Source: Gammaproteobacteria bacterium
GTDB lineage: Bacteria; Pseudomonadota; Gammaproteobacteria; Pseudomonadales; Pseudohongiellaceae
NCBI GenBank assembly: GCA_002706685.1
Contig: PALV01000013.1
Location: forward strand, 186,001 to 250,000
Direction: 5' to 3'
Length of the DNA stretch: 64,000 nt
Below are positions 11,280-24,158 of this stretch, in pieces. The first letter of the stretch is position 1, and each line of letters begins with the position of its first letter. The notes beneath the pieces were generated by a model. The model had not been told where the DNA came from. It worked only from the letters and a program-made list of their open reading frames with translations, and did not search any database. A program made the translations under genes and the position numbers.

Positions 11280-12035
11280 TTAACTCACGCTCTTACAAAT
11301 TCGTATAAAGGCCTGCGCGTTCAGCGAGGCACCACCCACCAGACCACCATCTATATCCGGGCATGCAAACAGCTCTTCAGCGTTATCAGCTGTGACGCTA
11401 CCGCCATAGACAATCTGCACAGCATCGGCGACCGCTGCATCATGCCTGGCCAGGTACTGCCGGATCACTGCATGCATGTGCTGCGCCTGCTCACTGGTTG
11501 CAGACAATCCCGTTCCTATCGCCCAGACTGGCTCATAGGCAATCACCGAATCAGCGAACGCGGAGACTCCGTGTGCCGCTACCACGCTCGCAATCTGCGC
11601 CAGCACCGTCTCTTCAGCAGCACCACTGTCGCGCTGCTCACGCGTCTCACCCACGCACAAAATCGGGATCATTCCCGCTTCCGATACTGCCCCGACCTTG
11701 CTGGCAATCAGCTGGTCGGTCTCGCCGTACAGCTGGCGCCGCTCCGAATGCCCAACGATCACATAGCGCACACTGAAGTCGCGCAACATGCTGGCAGCAA
11801 CTTCGCCTGTGTAGGCCCCCGAAGACTGTTCGCAGACATTCTGGGACCCAACAATCAGCTCGCTGCCGTATGCGGCTTCGGTCACCTGAGTCAGATAGGG
11901 GAACGGCGGACAGACAACGACATCGACACCGTTGACTCCCTCGGACAGACCGGTCAGCAGACCCTGCATCAAGTCATTGATATCGGCTCGCGAGCCATTC
12001 ATTTTCCAGTTGCCGGCCACCAGCGCCCGTCGCAT
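11280..12035 (-). CDS. tpiA: Triose-phosphate isomerase
   Basis: VAGNWKMNGS...VIVGHSERR...AYEPVWAIGTG. Confidence 0.98.
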   Translation of the reverse strand: MRRALVAGNWKMNGSRADINDLMQGLLTGLSEGVNGVDVVVCPPFPYLTQVTEAAYGSELIVGSQNVCEQSSGAYTGEVAASMLRDFSVRYVIVGHSERRQLYGETDQLIASKVGAVSEAGMIPILCVGETREQRDSGAAEETVLAQIASVVAAHGVSAFADSVIAYEPVWAIGTGLSATSEQAQHMHAVIRQYLARHDAAVADAVQIVYGGSVTADNAEELFACPDIDGGLVGGASLNAQAFIRICKSVS

Positions 12036-12150
12036 ACGCTCAACCCTCTATCCTTCGGCTGCCTGTCCTCGACAGAGCGGGGGCGACACTATAACCACTT
12101 TGCTGAAGGCATGCAAGCAGACTCAATACAGGCATGATTCAGCACCTGCC

Positions 12151-13494
12151 CTACTCGACAGCACGCACGATATCTGCCAATTGTGCGGCATATCGGCTGA
12201 CCTGCTCAGCCTGCTCACCTTCGACCATGACCCTGATCAAAGGCTCGGTCCCTGACGGGCGCAGAAGCACTCGACCACGACCAGCCATTTCAGACTCGAG
12301 CTGCTTGACTGCATTGATCACATTGATGTCATTCATCACCCGCTGCTTGTCCGCAATACGGACATTGATCATGGTCTGCGGCATTTTTTGCATTTCAGTG
12401 CACAGCGCGTTCAGCGAACTGCCCGTCTGCACCATCGCCGCCAGAACCTGTAGCGCAGAGACGACGCCATCACCGGTAGTTGTCGCATCCAGGCAGATGA
12501 TATGGCCGGATGACTCTCCACCGAGCTGCCACTGGTGCTGCTTAAGAGCCTCCATTACGTACCGGTCGCCCACACTGCTGCGCACAAACGGCACTGCCAG
12601 TGACTTCAGGCCCAGCTCAAGACCCAGATTACTCATCTGTGTGCCAACCACACCACCCAGATTGACGCCTCGTCGTCGACGGTCCTTCGCTATGATAAAC
12701 AGCAGCTCATCACCATCAACGATGTTGCCCAGGTGGTCGATCATGATGACACGGTCACCATCACCATCGAAGGCAATGCCCAGGTCGGCCTTCTCGGACA
12801 GCACTTCTCTAACCAGTTGGTCGGGCGCTGTGGAGCCGCAGCCCTCATTGATATTCAAACCATCCGGCTTCACGGAGATTGCCTTGACACTGGCACCCAG
12901 TTCAGAAAACACACTGTTGGCAATGTGATAGGTTGAACCGTTGGCACAATCGACCACAATCCTCAGGCCACGCAGTACACTGCCACCAGGAATCGTACGC
13001 TTGCAGAACTCGATATAACGCCCGGCCGCATCAGAGATTCTCGACGCCTTGCCAAGCTGCTGTGAGGGAACCGTGGTCAGGTCTCGCTCCAGGTATTCCT
13101 CGATGGCAAGCTCGGTTTCGTCAGGCAACTTGGCACCGTCCCCCGAGAAAAACTTGATGCCATTATCCTGGAAAGCGTTGTGGGAAGCACTGATGACAAT
13201 ACCTGCCTGCGCCTGAAAGGTTCGTGTCAGATACGCAATAGCGGGCGTTGGCATGGGACCAAGCATGTGGATATCTACGCCTGCAGAGGCGAGCCCCGCC
13301 TCCAGCGCCGACTCGAACATATATCCGGAGATGCGCGTATCTTTGCCGATCAGAATCTTGCTGCGACCACCACTTTCCCGGGCAAAGACCTTGCCGGCGG
13401 CCCATCCCAGTTTCAGCATGAAATCAGGCGTGATGGGATACTCACCTACGTGCCCGCGAATTCCGTCAGTCCCAAAGTATCGTTTTTCCTGCAT
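12151..13494 (-). CDS. glmM: Phosphoglucosamine mutase
   Basis: YFGTDGIRG...[23 protein letters not shown]. Confidence 0.98.
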   Translation of the reverse strand: MQEKRYFGTDGIRGHVGEYPITPDFMLKLGWAAGKVFARESGGRSKILIGKDTRISGYMFESALEAGLASAGVDIHMLGPMPTPAIAYLTRTFQAQAGIVISASHNAFQDNGIKFFSGDGAKLPDETELAIEEYLERDLTTVPSQQLGKASRISDAAGRYIEFCKRTIPGGSVLRGLRIVVDCANGSTYHIANSVFSELGASVKAISVKPDGLNINEGCGSTAPDQLVREVLSEKADLGIAFDGDGDRVIMIDHLGNIVDGDELLFIIAKDRRRRGVNLGGVVGTQMSNLGLELGLKSLAVPFVRSSVGDRYVMEALKQHQWQLGGESSGHIICLDATTTGDGVVSALQVLAAMVQTGSSLNALCTEMQKMPQTMINVRIADKQRVMNDINVINAVKQLESEMAGRGRVLLRPSGTEPLIRVMVEGEQAEQVSRYAAQLADIVRAVE

Positions 13495-13585
13495 CGTAGA
13501 CGATTCCTTATTGTTCTTTGATCGTTGTGATATCTGCCATCAGTGCTTGCTGCCGCAGATTCAGCCAGCGAACACCATCAGCGCG

Positions 13586-14482
13586 CTAGCCATGTTGTAC
13601 TGTTGCCGCCAGAACCCGCATGGCATCGACCGTCTCTGGCACATCGTGAACACGTATGATGTCTGCGCCATTCGCAGCCGCGATGACTGCCGCTGCCAGA
13701 CTGCCCGCCATACGCTGATCAACCGGCCGATCCACGACACGTCCTATCATCGATTTTCGCGACATACCGACCAGAACCGGCAGGTCGTGCCGTCCCCGAA
13801 AATAGCTTAAGTGTGCCAGCAGATGATAATTGTGTTCGTCAGATTTACCAAACCCGAAACCAGGATCAATACACAAACGTGAACGGTCGATTCCTGCGGT
13901 CTCTGCACTGATAACGCGCCGACTGAGAAAATCTTCCACTTCTTCGAGAACATTCTGGTAGCGCGGCTGATCCTGCATATTGGATGGCTGGCCCTGCATA
14001 TGCATCAGGCAGACGGCCATTTCGCTGGCGGCGGCAGCGGCGAGCGCACCTTCACGCTGCAGGGCCCGCACGTCGTTAACCATACCCGCACCGGCTGCAG
14101 CTCCTGAGGTGATGACCGACGGCGTGCTGGTGTCGATCGAAATGATGACATCCAGCTCTCCGGCAATCGCCTCGACAACCGGTATCACCCGGTCGAGCTC
14201 CTCCTGCTCTGAAACCGGCCTGGCGCCAGGCCGGGTCGACTCACCGCCAACATCAAGCAAAGCAGCACCCGCCGCGACCATGGACTCTGCCTGGCGCAGT
14301 ACTTTGTCGATTGATACGGAGAAGGAGGTTTTTTGTGCGGCGAATTGACCGCCGTCCGAGAAGGAGTCAGGCGTTACATTAATGACGCCCATGACAACAG
14401 GCGTAGAGAGATCAAGCCAGCGGCCTGAACAACACAGCCCCCGTTGTCGGGGGCGTGTCAGATTGGATCTATCAGTTGTCAT
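13586..14482 (-). CDS. folP: Dihydropteroate synthase
   Basis: VMGVINVTPDSFSDGG...LLDVGGESTRPGA. Confidence 0.97.
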   Translation of the reverse strand: MTTDRSNLTRPRQRGLCCSGRWLDLSTPVVMGVINVTPDSFSDGGQFAAQKTSFSVSIDKVLRQAESMVAAGAALLDVGGESTRPGARPVSEQEELDRVIPVVEAIAGELDVIISIDTSTPSVITSGAAAGAGMVNDVRALQREGALAAAAASEMAVCLMHMQGQPSNMQDQPRYQNVLEEVEDFLSRRVISAETAGIDRSRLCIDPGFGFGKSDEHNYHLLAHLSYFRGRHDLPVLVGMSRKSMIGRVVDRPVDQRMAGSLAAAVIAAANGADIIRVHDVPETVDAMRVLAATVQHG

Positions 14483-14516
14483 TCGTGCCGACTAGCTGCC
14501 ACTTATGAAAGGACCA

Positions 14517-16463
14517 TCAATGTTCGCTGGCCGGACCACCGATAGGATTGTCAGTCCGCTCGCTTTCATCGCTGGCCTTGTCGTCGCTCGCATCAGAGCG
14601 CGCAGAGCCGGATCCGCTGCTCGGGTCAGACCAGTCAGCTGGCGGACGGGGCTTGCGTCCGTCCATGATGTCATTGATCTGCTCAACGTCGATGGTTTCG
14701 TACTCCATCAAGGCGTCTTTCATCAACTCCAGCTTGTCGCGGTTCTCATCCAGCAAGCGCTTGGCCGTTCCATAGCAATAATCAATGATACGCTTGATCT
14801 CTTCGTCGATCAGTTTGGCGGTTTCGCCCGAGTGCTGAGTCTGCGACCCACCAGCTGAGCGCCCCAGGAACACCTCACCATCATCCTCGGCATACATCAG
14901 TGGTCCAAGTTTTTCGGACAGACCCCACTTGGTAACCATGTTTCTGGCCATCTCGGTCGCGCGCTGAATGTCGTTGGACGCACCCGTAGTAACGCCTTCC
15001 TCACCCAGCGTCATCTCTTCCGCGATACGACCACCATAAAGGCTGCATATCTGGCTGATAATCGCGCGTTTGCTGATGCTGTAACGATCCTCCTCAGGCA
15101 GGAACATTGTCACACCCAGCGCACGGCCGCGCGGGATGATACTGACTTTATAGACAGGATCATGTTCCGGCACCAGGCGCCCCACAATCGCATGCCCTGC
15201 TTCGTGGTAGGCAGTATTGGTTTTTTCTTTCTCGGACATGACCATGGACTTGCGCTCTGTGCCCATCATGATCTTGTCTTTGGCTTTCTCGAACTCTTCC
15301 ATGGTAACCAGGCGCTTGCTGGCACGCGCTGCAAACAATGCAGCCTCGTTAACCAGGTTGGCAAGGTCGGCACCGGAGAAGCCGGGCGTGCCGCGCGCGA
15401 TCACTGCTGCATCAACGTTGTCCGCGATCGGCACTTTACGCATGTGCACCTTGAGAATCTGCTCGCGACCACGAATGTCCGGCAGCCCTACGACAACCTG
15501 GCGGTCGAAACGACCAGGACGCAGCAGAGCCGGATCAAGCACGTCAGGACGGTTGGTAGCTGCGATAACAATAATGCCGTCGTTCACCTCGAAGCCGTCC
15601 ATCTCAACCAGCAACTGGTTCAATGTCTGCTCGCGCTCATCGTGACCACCACCAAGGCCGGCACCACGGTGACGACCTACTGCATCGATCTCGTCGATGA
15701 AAATAATACAGGGAGCCTGTTTTTTGGCCTGATCAAACATGTCGCGTACACGAGACGCACCCACACCTACAAACATCTCGACAAAATCAGAACCCGAGAT
15801 GGAGAAGAATGGCACTTTGGCCTCACCGGCGATGGCTTTTGCAAGCAATGTCTTACCGGTACCCGGCTGACCGACCATCAGAATGCCGCGCGGGATGCGG
15901 CCACCCAGGCGCTGGAATTTGTCGGGCTCGCGCAGGAAGTCGACCAGCTCTTTGACGTCTTCCTTGGCCTCTTCGACACCAGCCACATCCGAGAATGTCA
16001 CTTTGATCTGGTCTTCACCCAGCAGTTTGGCCTTGCTCTTGCCGAATGACATGGGGCCGCCCTTGCCGCCGCCAGCACCACCCTGCATCTGCCGCATAAA
16101 GAAAAAGAACAGCGCAATTATGATCAGAATCGGGAAACTGGCCACGAGCAGCTGCGTCCACAGGCTCTGCCGCTCAGGTTCCGAGGCCCTGATCTCAACG
16201 CCATTGTTAAACAGGTCAGACATCAGTTCATCGTCACCGATCATCGGGATCGTGGTGGTGAAACGGCTGTTGTCAGTACGGACGCCACTGACGGATACGC
16301 CGGAAATATTGACCGACTCTACCTGCCCGCTGCGGACTTCCCGAATAAATTCGGAGTAATTAACCTGCGAAGTTGCCGGCTCCTGATTGATATTGTTGAA
16401 CACTGTCAGCAATACCGCTGCAATCACCATCCAAAGCAGTAAATTCTTCGCCATGTCGTTCAA
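14517..16463 (-). CDS. ftsH: ATP-dependent zinc metalloprotease FtsH
   Basis: [23 protein letters not shown] zinc motif. Confidence 0.98.
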   Translation of the reverse strand: MNDMAKNLLLWMVIAAVLLTVFNNINQEPATSQVNYSEFIREVRSGQVESVNISGVSVSGVRTDNSRFTTTIPMIGDDELMSDLFNNGVEIRASEPERQSLWTQLLVASFPILIIIALFFFFMRQMQGGAGGGKGGPMSFGKSKAKLLGEDQIKVTFSDVAGVEEAKEDVKELVDFLREPDKFQRLGGRIPRGILMVGQPGTGKTLLAKAIAGEAKVPFFSISGSDFVEMFVGVGASRVRDMFDQAKKQAPCIIFIDEIDAVGRHRGAGLGGGHDEREQTLNQLLVEMDGFEVNDGIIVIAATNRPDVLDPALLRPGRFDRQVVVGLPDIRGREQILKVHMRKVPIADNVDAAVIARGTPGFSGADLANLVNEAALFAARASKRLVTMEEFEKAKDKIMMGTERKSMVMSEKEKTNTAYHEAGHAIVGRLVPEHDPVYKVSIIPRGRALGVTMFLPEEDRYSISKRAIISQICSLYGGRIAEEMTLGEEGVTTGASNDIQRATEMARNMVTKWGLSEKLGPLMYAEDDGEVFLGRSAGGSQTQHSGETAKLIDEEIKRIIDYCYGTAKRLLDENRDKLELMKDALMEYETIDVEQINDIMDGRKPRPPADWSDPSSGSGSARSDASDDKASDESERTDNPIGGPASEH

Positions 16464-16734
16464 GGGAGACCCCCTTTTAATGTGTCATTTTCAAACTGAT
16501 AAGACCGCCTAAACGGCCTTTGCCATTCCCTCAGATCCCGACGTCATTATTGTTGAGTTCGTGACTGCTGCGCTTGGCAACAATGAGACAACCGCGTCTC
16601 GCCGGCTGGATTTTCACTATCTGATACGTTATTAAGATGGGGACCGGATTCGATATTACAAGATACAACTCTTGATTGTCCAAGAAATGCTGACCTACAA
16701 TGCGCGTCCTTTCTTCAAATCACCCGGATTTTTT

Positions 16735-17070
16735 ATGAGCAATCGCAAGCAACCACTGAGTAATCAGGAACTTAAAAAGCTTCGCGCTATCGCACACGGG
16801 CTCAAACCAGTCGTGACCATCGCCCAGAACGGGCTCAGCGAGGGCGTTTTGAAGGAAATAAACCGGGCTTTGGCACAGCACGAACTGATCAAAATAAAAG
16901 TCAGCGTCGGAGACAGGGATGCTCGTCAGGAAGTAACCGAAGAGGTGTGCCAGCAAACCGGCGCGCAATGTGTGCAGAGTATCGGCAATGTTGTGGTACT
17001 GCTAAAGCCTGCCGCCAAACCCGATCCCAAACTGTCTAATCTGCTTCGTTTTGGCGGAACTCCGCAGTAA
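16735..17070 (+). CDS. yhbY: CRS1-YhbY domain RNA-binding protein
   Basis: MSNRKQPLSNQELKKLRAIAHGLKPVVTIAQNGLSEGVLKEINRALAQHELIKIKV; likely start at 16735 inside the longer ORF 16672-17070. Confidence 0.93.
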   Translation: MSNRKQPLSNQELKKLRAIAHGLKPVVTIAQNGLSEGVLKEINRALAQHELIKIKVSVGDRDARQEVTEEVCQQTGAQCVQSIGNVVVLLKPAAKPDPKLSNLLRFGGTPQ

Positions 17071-17125
17071 TCGGGGCGCCATCACCAATCTGGAGGGCCA
17101 GGCACTTGGCCCGGCCCGCCAGCGA

Positions 17126-17602
17126 TTAGAGGTGTTCTACCTGATCCACCTCGTACTCGATGTCGCCTGATGGTGCTTTGACCACCACAACGTCACCTTC
17201 TTCCTTACCCATGATGGCTCGCGCGATCGGTGAGGCAACAGAGATTTTTCCGGCTTTTACATCAGCCTCATCTTCACCCACGATCTGGTAACGCACGGTC
17301 GCATCAGACTCCAGATTCAGCAGCGTCACGGTAGAGCCAAAGATGACCTTGCCAGACTCGGCTATGGTCGTAACATCAATGATCTCAGAATCGGCGAGTT
17401 TGCCCTCGATCTCCTTGATGCGACCTTCGCAGAAGCTCTGCTGCTCGCGGGCAGCATGGTACTCCGCGTTTTCGCGCAAATCGCCGTGTTCACGCGCCTC
17501 CGCAATAGCCTGGATGATTGCTGGTCGTTTCACCGTCTTCAACTCATTGAGTTCTGCGCGCAGTTTCTCCGCGCCGCCAATGGTCATGGGCACTTTTCTC
17601 AT
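17126..17602 (-). CDS. greA: Transcription elongation factor GreA
   Basis: [57 protein letters not shown]; likely start at 17602. Confidence 0.97.
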   Translation of the reverse strand: MRKVPMTIGGAEKLRAELNELKTVKRPAIIQAIAEAREHGDLRENAEYHAAREQQSFCEGRIKEIEGKLADSEIIDVTTIAESGKVIFGSTVTLLNLESDATVRYQIVGEDEADVKAGKISVASPIARAIMGKEEGDVVVVKAPSGDIEYEVDQVEHL

Positions 17603-17640
17603 ATCACTCTCACAGATTCCCCTGGAATCTAAAATCAAGG

Positions 17641-17683
17641 AATAAAAAAAATACCGGCGGGACTTCCCCAGGGAAGCCCCGCC
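17641..17683 (-). terminator. Intrinsic terminator-like hairpin immediately upstream of greA
   Basis: Minus strand GGCGGGGCTTCCC-TGG-GGAAGTCCCGCCGGTATTTTTTTTATT. Confidence 0.8.
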
Positions 17684-17737
17684 AGCACTCTCGACTCTAT
17701 ATAATGCTTAGTTTGGACTGCGTTGTCCAGCCACCCC

Positions 17738-18002
17738 AGTGTCCTGCCTGGTTAGTTCACATCATTTCAGCGCGCCCTGCAATGCTTCTGGCAAGGCGCA
17801 GACCGCGGCTAATGGCCGAAGCCCTTGGCAAGGGCTGCAACGCGGTCAGAAGTGTTGCAGGACGCGCCCTTCGGGAGTGATTGTCAGATGCCATGACTGC
17901 GTTATGTTGCTTGATAATAGCGCGCTATTATCTGCGAAACATGCCTTGTCCTGACAACCGACAATCACTCTGAAACCATGCGAACTAACCAGACAGGACA
18001 CT
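17738..18002. mobile_element. MITE-like / non-autonomous foldback element (about 265 bp) between carB and greA
   Basis: 33-bp terminal inverted repeats (AGTGTCCTGCCTGGTTAGTTCACATCATTTCAG at 17738-17770 vs reverse complement of 17970-18002), 29/33 identical; nested internal inverted repeats; no coding capacity. Confidence 0.75.
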
Positions 18003-18005
18003 AGA

Positions 18006-21000
18006 TCAGCTCACCGTCAGGCGCGCATGCAGCTCCTGTAGGGTGTAGACGGAAAGCTGATCACCGAATGCCAACGCATCACACACTGCGCTGGCGCTGG
18101 CCAGTGTCGTCGTGCAGAACACATCATGTCGCAGAGCAGTCCGGCGAATCGTTGATGAATCGGCGATCGCCTGCTTGCCTTCGGTTGTATTGACGATAAG
18201 GTCAATTTCCTCATTTTTGATCATATCAACAACATGAGGACGCCCTTCCATCACCTTGTTGACACGCTTGACCTCAAGACCCGCTGCCTCGATGACCGCC
18301 GCCGTGCCTGTCGTCGCAACCAGCGAGAAGCCCAGCTCATGGAAGCGTCTGGCAACCGCCGCCACTTTGGGTTTGTCTGCCTCACGAACACTGATGAACA
18401 CCGTGCCGCTGCGGGCAATTTCTTCACCGGCACCAAGCTGCGACTTGGCAAAGGCTTCCGCAAAAGTCTCACCAACACCCATTACTTCGCCGGTAGATTT
18501 CATCTCCGGACCCAGAATGGGGTCTACACCCGGGAACTTGTTGAACGGGAACACAGCCTCTTTAACTGCATAGGTTTTCGGTATGATCTCTTTGGTGAAG
18601 CCCTGTTCCGCCAGTGATGTACCGGCCATGCAGCGCGCCGCAACCTTGGCCAGCGACACACCGATGCACTTGGACACAAACGGCACGGTACGCGAGGCAC
18701 GCGGATTGACTTCAATCACATAGATTTCACCGTCCTGGTAGGCCAGCTGCGTATTCATCAGGCCAACCACGTTCAATTCTCTTGCCAGGCTGGCAACCTG
18801 CTCACGAATCAGATTCTGAACATCCGCCGGCAGGTTGTACGGTGGCAGCGAGCACGCTGAGTCACCTGAGTGAACACCGGCCTGCTCAATATGCTGCATG
18901 ATGGCACCGACGACGACATCCTTGCCGTCGCTGACCAGATCGACATCGATTTCGATGGCGGCATTAAGGAAGTAATCCAGCAGCACCGGACTGTCATTGC
19001 CGACCTTGACGACGTTGCGCATATAACGATTGAGTTCTTCCTCGTTATAGACGATCTCCATCGCGCGACCACCCAGCACGTACGACGGACGCACGACCAG
19101 CGGGTAGGAAATACGCTCGGCTTCTGCGATGCACTGTTCGACGCTGCGCACGATACAGTTCGGTGGTTGCTTCAGGCCCAGCTTCTGGATCAGCTTCTGG
19201 AAGCGCTCACGATCCTCGGCCAGATCGATGGCATCCGGGCTGGTACCAATGACAGGTACACCAGCCTGCTCCAGTCGGGTCGCCAGGTTGAGCGGTGTCT
19301 GGCCGCCAAACTGAACTATCACACCCACTGGTTTTTCGACTGCCACAATCTCCAGTACATCTTCCAGCGTTACCGGCTCGAAGTACAGGCGATCGGAGAT
19401 GTTGTAGTCTGTAGAAACAGTTTCCGGGTTGCAGTTGACCATGATGGTCTCGTAACCGTCTTCCCGCATCGCCAGTGCCGCGTGCACGCAGCAATAGTCA
19501 AACTCAATGCCCTGACCGATGCGGTTCGGACCACCGCCAAGCACCATGATTTTTTTCCGGTCACTGGGCCGTGACTCGCACTCCGGCTCGTAGCATGAAT
19601 ACATGTAAGCGGTTGTTGACTTGAACTCGGCGGCACAGGTGTCAACGCGCTTGTAGACCGGCCGCACACCCAGAGAATGCCTGCACTCGCGCACAGCCTG
19701 TTCGGTCTCAGCGAGCAGATCAGCCAGGCGTGCATCCGAGAAACCCTTACGTTTCAGCGCAAACAGCTGTTCCTTGTTCAGATCCTGCAGGCGCAGCTGC
19801 GTTATGTTCAGCTCATCCTTGATCAGGTCTTCGATCTGCGCCAGGAACCAGGGGTCGATGCCCGTCAGCTCAGCCACGGTATCAACTGACCAGCCCTGCC
19901 GGAAAGCGTCGCCCACATACCGAATGCGGTCACTGCCCGCATCCATCAGCTCGCCTCTCAGGATATCCATGGCATCACTGACCCCCGTATCCAGAATCGG
20001 ATCGAGACCATTGATGCCTACTTCCAGTCCACGCAAGGCTTTCTGCAGCGACTCCTGGAAGGTGCGACCTATCGCCATGACTTCACCGACCGACTTCATC
20101 TGGGTCGTGATGCGGTCATTGGCTTCCGGGAATTTTTCAAAGGTGAAGCGCGGGATCTTGGTAACCACATAGTCGATGGATGGCTCAAATGAGGAGGGAG
20201 TGGCTCCACCCGTGATTTCATTGCGCAGCTCATCCAGTGTGAATCCCACAGCCAGCTTGGCTGCAACGCGGGCAATCGGGAAGCCGGTTGCCTTGGACGC
20301 CAGCGCTGATGAACGCGACACGCGTGGATTCATTTCGATAACTACCAGCCGGCCGGTCTTTGGGCACATACCGAACTGAACGTTGGAACCACCGGTTTCC
20401 ACACCGATCTCGCGAAGTACCGCAATCGACGCGTTTCGCAGAATCTGGAATTCTTTGTCCGTCAGGGTCTGTGACGGCGCCACCGTGATAGAGTCGCCGG
20501 TATGCACACCCATCGCATCGAAGTTTTCAATGGTACAGACGATGATGCAGTTGTCATTTTTATCGCGGACAACTTCCATCTCATACTCTTTCCAGCCAAT
20601 CAGCGACTCATCAATCAGCAGCTCATTGGTAGGGGACAGCTCCATACCACGCGTGCATATTTCAACAAACTCTTCCTTGTTATAGGCAATACCACCACCA
20701 GTGCCGCCCATTGTGAAGGAGGGACGAATAATGCAGGGGAAACCCACTTCATCCAGCGCTTTGAAGGCCTCCTCCATGCTGCGCGCAATGCCGTGGCGTG
20801 GCGTTGCCAGCCCGATGGCTTTCATCGCGTCATCGAACAGCTCCCGGTCCTCTGCCTTGTCGATTGACTCGGCGCGCGCGCCAATCATCTCGACATTGTA
20901 CTTGGCCAGCACGCCATGCTTTTCGAGATCCAGCGCGCAGTTTAGCGCCGTCTGACCTCCCATTGTTGGCAATATGGCGTCAGGACGCTCTTTTTCGATG

Positions 21001-21230
21001 ATTTTTTCCACGATCTGCCAGGTTACCGGCTCGATGTAGGTCGCATCGGCCATCGCCGGATCGGTCATGATGGTTGCGGGATTGGAGTTGACCAGAATGA
21101 CGCGGAAACCTTCCTCGCGCAGCGCCTGGCAGGCCTGGGCGCCCGAGTAGTCAAACTCACAGGCCTGGCCGATGACAATCGGACCGGCCCCGATGATCAG
21201 GATACTTTTGATATCTGTACGTTTAGGCAT
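18006..21230 (-). CDS. carB: Carbamoyl-phosphate synthase large subunit
   Basis: 1074 aa, [32 protein letters not shown]. Confidence 0.98.
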   Translation of the reverse strand: MPKRTDIKSILIIGAGPIVIGQACEFDYSGAQACQALREEGFRVILVNSNPATIMTDPAMADATYIEPVTWQIVEKIIEKERPDAILPTMGGQTALNCALDLEKHGVLAKYNVEMIGARAESIDKAEDRELFDDAMKAIGLATPRHGIARSMEEAFKALDEVGFPCIIRPSFTMGGTGGGIAYNKEEFVEICTRGMELSPTNELLIDESLIGWKEYEMEVVRDKNDNCIIVCTIENFDAMGVHTGDSITVAPSQTLTDKEFQILRNASIAVLREIGVETGGSNVQFGMCPKTGRLVVIEMNPRVSRSSALASKATGFPIARVAAKLAVGFTLDELRNEITGGATPSSFEPSIDYVVTKIPRFTFEKFPEANDRITTQMKSVGEVMAIGRTFQESLQKALRGLEVGINGLDPILDTGVSDAMDILRGELMDAGSDRIRYVGDAFRQGWSVDTVAELTGIDPWFLAQIEDLIKDELNITQLRLQDLNKEQLFALKRKGFSDARLADLLAETEQAVRECRHSLGVRPVYKRVDTCAAEFKSTTAYMYSCYEPECESRPSDRKKIMVLGGGPNRIGQGIEFDYCCVHAALAMREDGYETIMVNCNPETVSTDYNISDRLYFEPVTLEDVLEIVAVEKPVGVIVQFGGQTPLNLATRLEQAGVPVIGTSPDAIDLAEDRERFQKLIQKLGLKQPPNCIVRSVEQCIAEAERISYPLVVRPSYVLGGRAMEIVYNEEELNRYMRNVVKVGNDSPVLLDYFLNAAIEIDVDLVSDGKDVVVGAIMQHIEQAGVHSGDSACSLPPYNLPADVQNLIREQVASLARELNVVGLMNTQLAYQDGEIYVIEVNPRASRTVPFVSKCIGVSLAKVAARCMAGTSLAEQGFTKEIIPKTYAVKEAVFPFNKFPGVDPILGPEMKSTGEVMGVGETFAEAFAKSQLGAGEEIARSGTVFISVREADKPKVAAVARRFHELGFSLVATTGTAAVIEAAGLEVKRVNKVMEGRPHVVDMIKNEEIDLIVNTTEGKQAIADSSTIRRTALRHDVFCTTTLASASAVCDALAFGDQLSVYTLQELHARLTVS

Positions 21231-21267
21231 AACTGAACCGTATCTGTATGTTGTGTTGGCCGGCGGA

Positions 21268-22416
21268 TCATCGCGCGGCGCGTTTTTCCATCAGGTCAAC
21301 AAATTTGTCGAACAGCGGTGCAATATCGTGCGGACCGGGACTGGCTTCCGGATGCCCCTGAAATGCGAATGCTGGCTTGTCTGTCCGCTCGATGCCCTGC
21401 AGGGTGCCATCGAACAGTGATCGATGCGTTGCCCGCAGGTTAGCCGGCAGCGTTTTTTCATCCACGGCGAAACCATGGTTCTGACTGGTGATCATCACCG
21501 TGCCATCGTCCAGGTTCTGTACCGGGTGGTTGGCGCCGTGATGCCCCAGCTGCATTTTGACGGTTTTGGCGCCACAGGCCAGGCCCAGCAGCTGACAGCC
21601 CAGACAGATTCCGAATACCGGAATATCTGTTTCCAGTACTTCGCGGATCGCAGCGATTGCGTAATCGCAGGGCTCCGGGTCACCGGGGCCATTGGACAGG
21701 AATATGCCATCGGGATTCATGGCCAGCACTTCGCTGGCCGGAGTCTGCGCCGGCACGACTGTCACCTTGCAGTTGCGCTGCGCCAGCATGCGCAGAATAT
21801 TGCGCTTAACGCCGTAATCGAAGGCCACCACATGGAAGGGTTTCTCGTGCTGCATTTCCGGATAACCTTCGCCACCCGGACGCCACTCACCCTGCGTCCA
21901 CTCATAAGGTGACTTCACTGACACCACTTTGGCCAGATCCATACCTTTCAGCCCAGGGAAACCCTTGGCCTGGTCGATGGCATACTGTTCACCTTTCTCA
22001 GCCAGCATGTCGCCGCTGAGAATACAGCCATTGAGAGGACCTTTGTCGCGTAACAGCTGCGTCAGTGCACGCGTGTCAATTTCTGCAATCGACACAACAT
22101 TCTGGTCTTTCAGAAATTCTTCGAGACTCTGCTCGCTGCGCCAGTTACTGACAGTCATTGACAGATTGCGGATGACCAGGCCTGCGGCCCAGACGCGATC
22201 AGATTCATTATCTTCGGCATTGGTGCCGGTATTGCCGATATGAGGATAGGTCAGTGTAACAATCTGTCTCGCGTAGGAAGGGTCAGTCAATATTTCCTGA
22301 TAACCGGTCATTGCCGTGTTAAATACCACTTCTCCACTCGCCAGACCCAGGGCACCGATAGCCCTGCCTCTGAAGACACTACCATCCTCAAGGGCCAGAA
22401 CTGCTGGATTATTCAA
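21268..22416 (-). CDS. carA: Carbamoyl-phosphate synthase small subunit
   Basis: 382 aa; [17 protein letters not shown] glutaminase motif. Confidence 0.98.
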   Translation of the reverse strand: MNNPAVLALEDGSVFRGRAIGALGLASGEVVFNTAMTGYQEILTDPSYARQIVTLTYPHIGNTGTNAEDNESDRVWAAGLVIRNLSMTVSNWRSEQSLEEFLKDQNVVSIAEIDTRALTQLLRDKGPLNGCILSGDMLAEKGEQYAIDQAKGFPGLKGMDLAKVVSVKSPYEWTQGEWRPGGEGYPEMQHEKPFHVVAFDYGVKRNILRMLAQRNCKVTVVPAQTPASEVLAMNPDGIFLSNGPGDPEPCDYAIAAIREVLETDIPVFGICLGCQLLGLACGAKTVKMQLGHHGANHPVQNLDDGTVMITSQNHGFAVDEKTLPANLRATHRSLFDGTLQGIERTDKPAFAFQGHPEASPGPHDIAPLFDKFVDLMEKRAAR

Positions 22417-22443
22417 TGTGATCTCCCGGATAAGTAGACAGGC

Positions 22444-22485
22444 GAAAAAAAGCGGAATGAAAGCTGTCTCTCATTCCGCTTTTTC
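22444..22485 (-). terminator. Intrinsic terminator-like hairpin between dapB and carA
   Basis: AAAAAGCGGAATGA...TCATTCCGCTTTTT; U-tract on either strand. Confidence 0.8.
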
Positions 22486-22578
22486 AAAAAATCTGTCTTG
22501 TGTTGTGCTCAGTGTTAATCATACTGAGGCGTAATTATACGGAAACCGATGCCATACTGTCTATGACGAATCTGGCCT

Positions 22579-23463
<885 letters not shown>

Positions 23464-23541
23464 CTAATAGGTTGCTGCCATGGTCAACGGCACGACAGTC
23501 AGCTAAGCTAGAAACCGAATATGGAGTCAGCACGGAATAAA

Positions 23542-24093
23542 ATGAGTAAATCTACGGTCTCAGGACCCGACAACGAGCGACGTCAACGCTATCAGGCGAT
23601 GGTTGATGAGCTGTACCAGGATGTCTATCGTTACGCATTTTGGCTGACACGCAATCAAAGTGTCGCTGAAGACCTGGTGCAGGAGACCTTTCTGCGCGCC
23701 TGGCGGTCTTTCGACAGCCTGCAAAGCCAGGGAGCAGCCAAAGCCTGGCTGTTCACTATTTTGCGGCGCGAGAATGCGCGCATGTATGAGCGCTACCGCC
23801 CCGAGCTGGTCGATATAGAGGATGTGTCTGTCGCTGAAGAAAATGAGATGGAGCCAGACCAGCGCCAAAAACAGGTGGAGCTGCATCAGGCCATCATGCA
23901 GCTGGACAAGGATTATCGAGACCCTTTGTTATTGCAGGTAATCGGCGGCTTTAGCGGGAAAGAAATTGCCGAAATTCTCGATCTTAATAACAACACGGTC
24001 ATGACTCGGCTGTTCCGGGCACGTAGCAAGCTAAAGGCAGTGTTACAGGATGACGAAGCAGTAGACACCGGCGAGGATGTCACTGTCGATTGA
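23542..24093 (+). CDS. ECF-type sigma-70 family RNA polymerase sigma factor
   Basis: VDELYQDVYRYAFWLTRNQSVAEDLVQETFLRAWRSFDSLQ; region 4 GGFSGKEIAEILDLNNNTVMTRLFRARSKL. Confidence 0.93.
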   Translation: MSKSTVSGPDNERRQRYQAMVDELYQDVYRYAFWLTRNQSVAEDLVQETFLRAWRSFDSLQSQGAAKAWLFTILRRENARMYERYRPELVDIEDVSVAEENEMEPDQRQKQVELHQAIMQLDKDYRDPLLLQVIGGFSGKEIAEILDLNNNTVMTRLFRARSKLKAVLQDDEAVDTGEDVTVD

Positions 24094-24158
24094 TCCGGCA
24101 TTCAAGAGCAGCACAACAACAATACGATCGGCGAACATCAGAGAGCATACAAACAACT

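Noticed and set aside
15162-16049. 295-aa plus-strand ORF opposite ftsH
   Set aside because: Antisense shadow ORF; His/Thr-rich composition typical of reverse-frame translation of AAA protein codons.
16550-16630. Possible degenerate rlmE C-terminus on the minus strand (KIQPARRGCLIVAKRSSHE...)
   Set aside because: Only a dozen loosely similar residues with upstream stops in frame; too weak to call a pseudogene without alignment.
17738-18002. Interpretation of the foldback element as an integron attC site because of GTTAGTT/AACTAAC ends
   Set aside because: attC sites have the order RYYYAAC...GTTRRRY, whereas here the order is GTTAGTT...AACTAAC; the outer repeats are also too long and well matched, so a MITE-like interpretation fits better.
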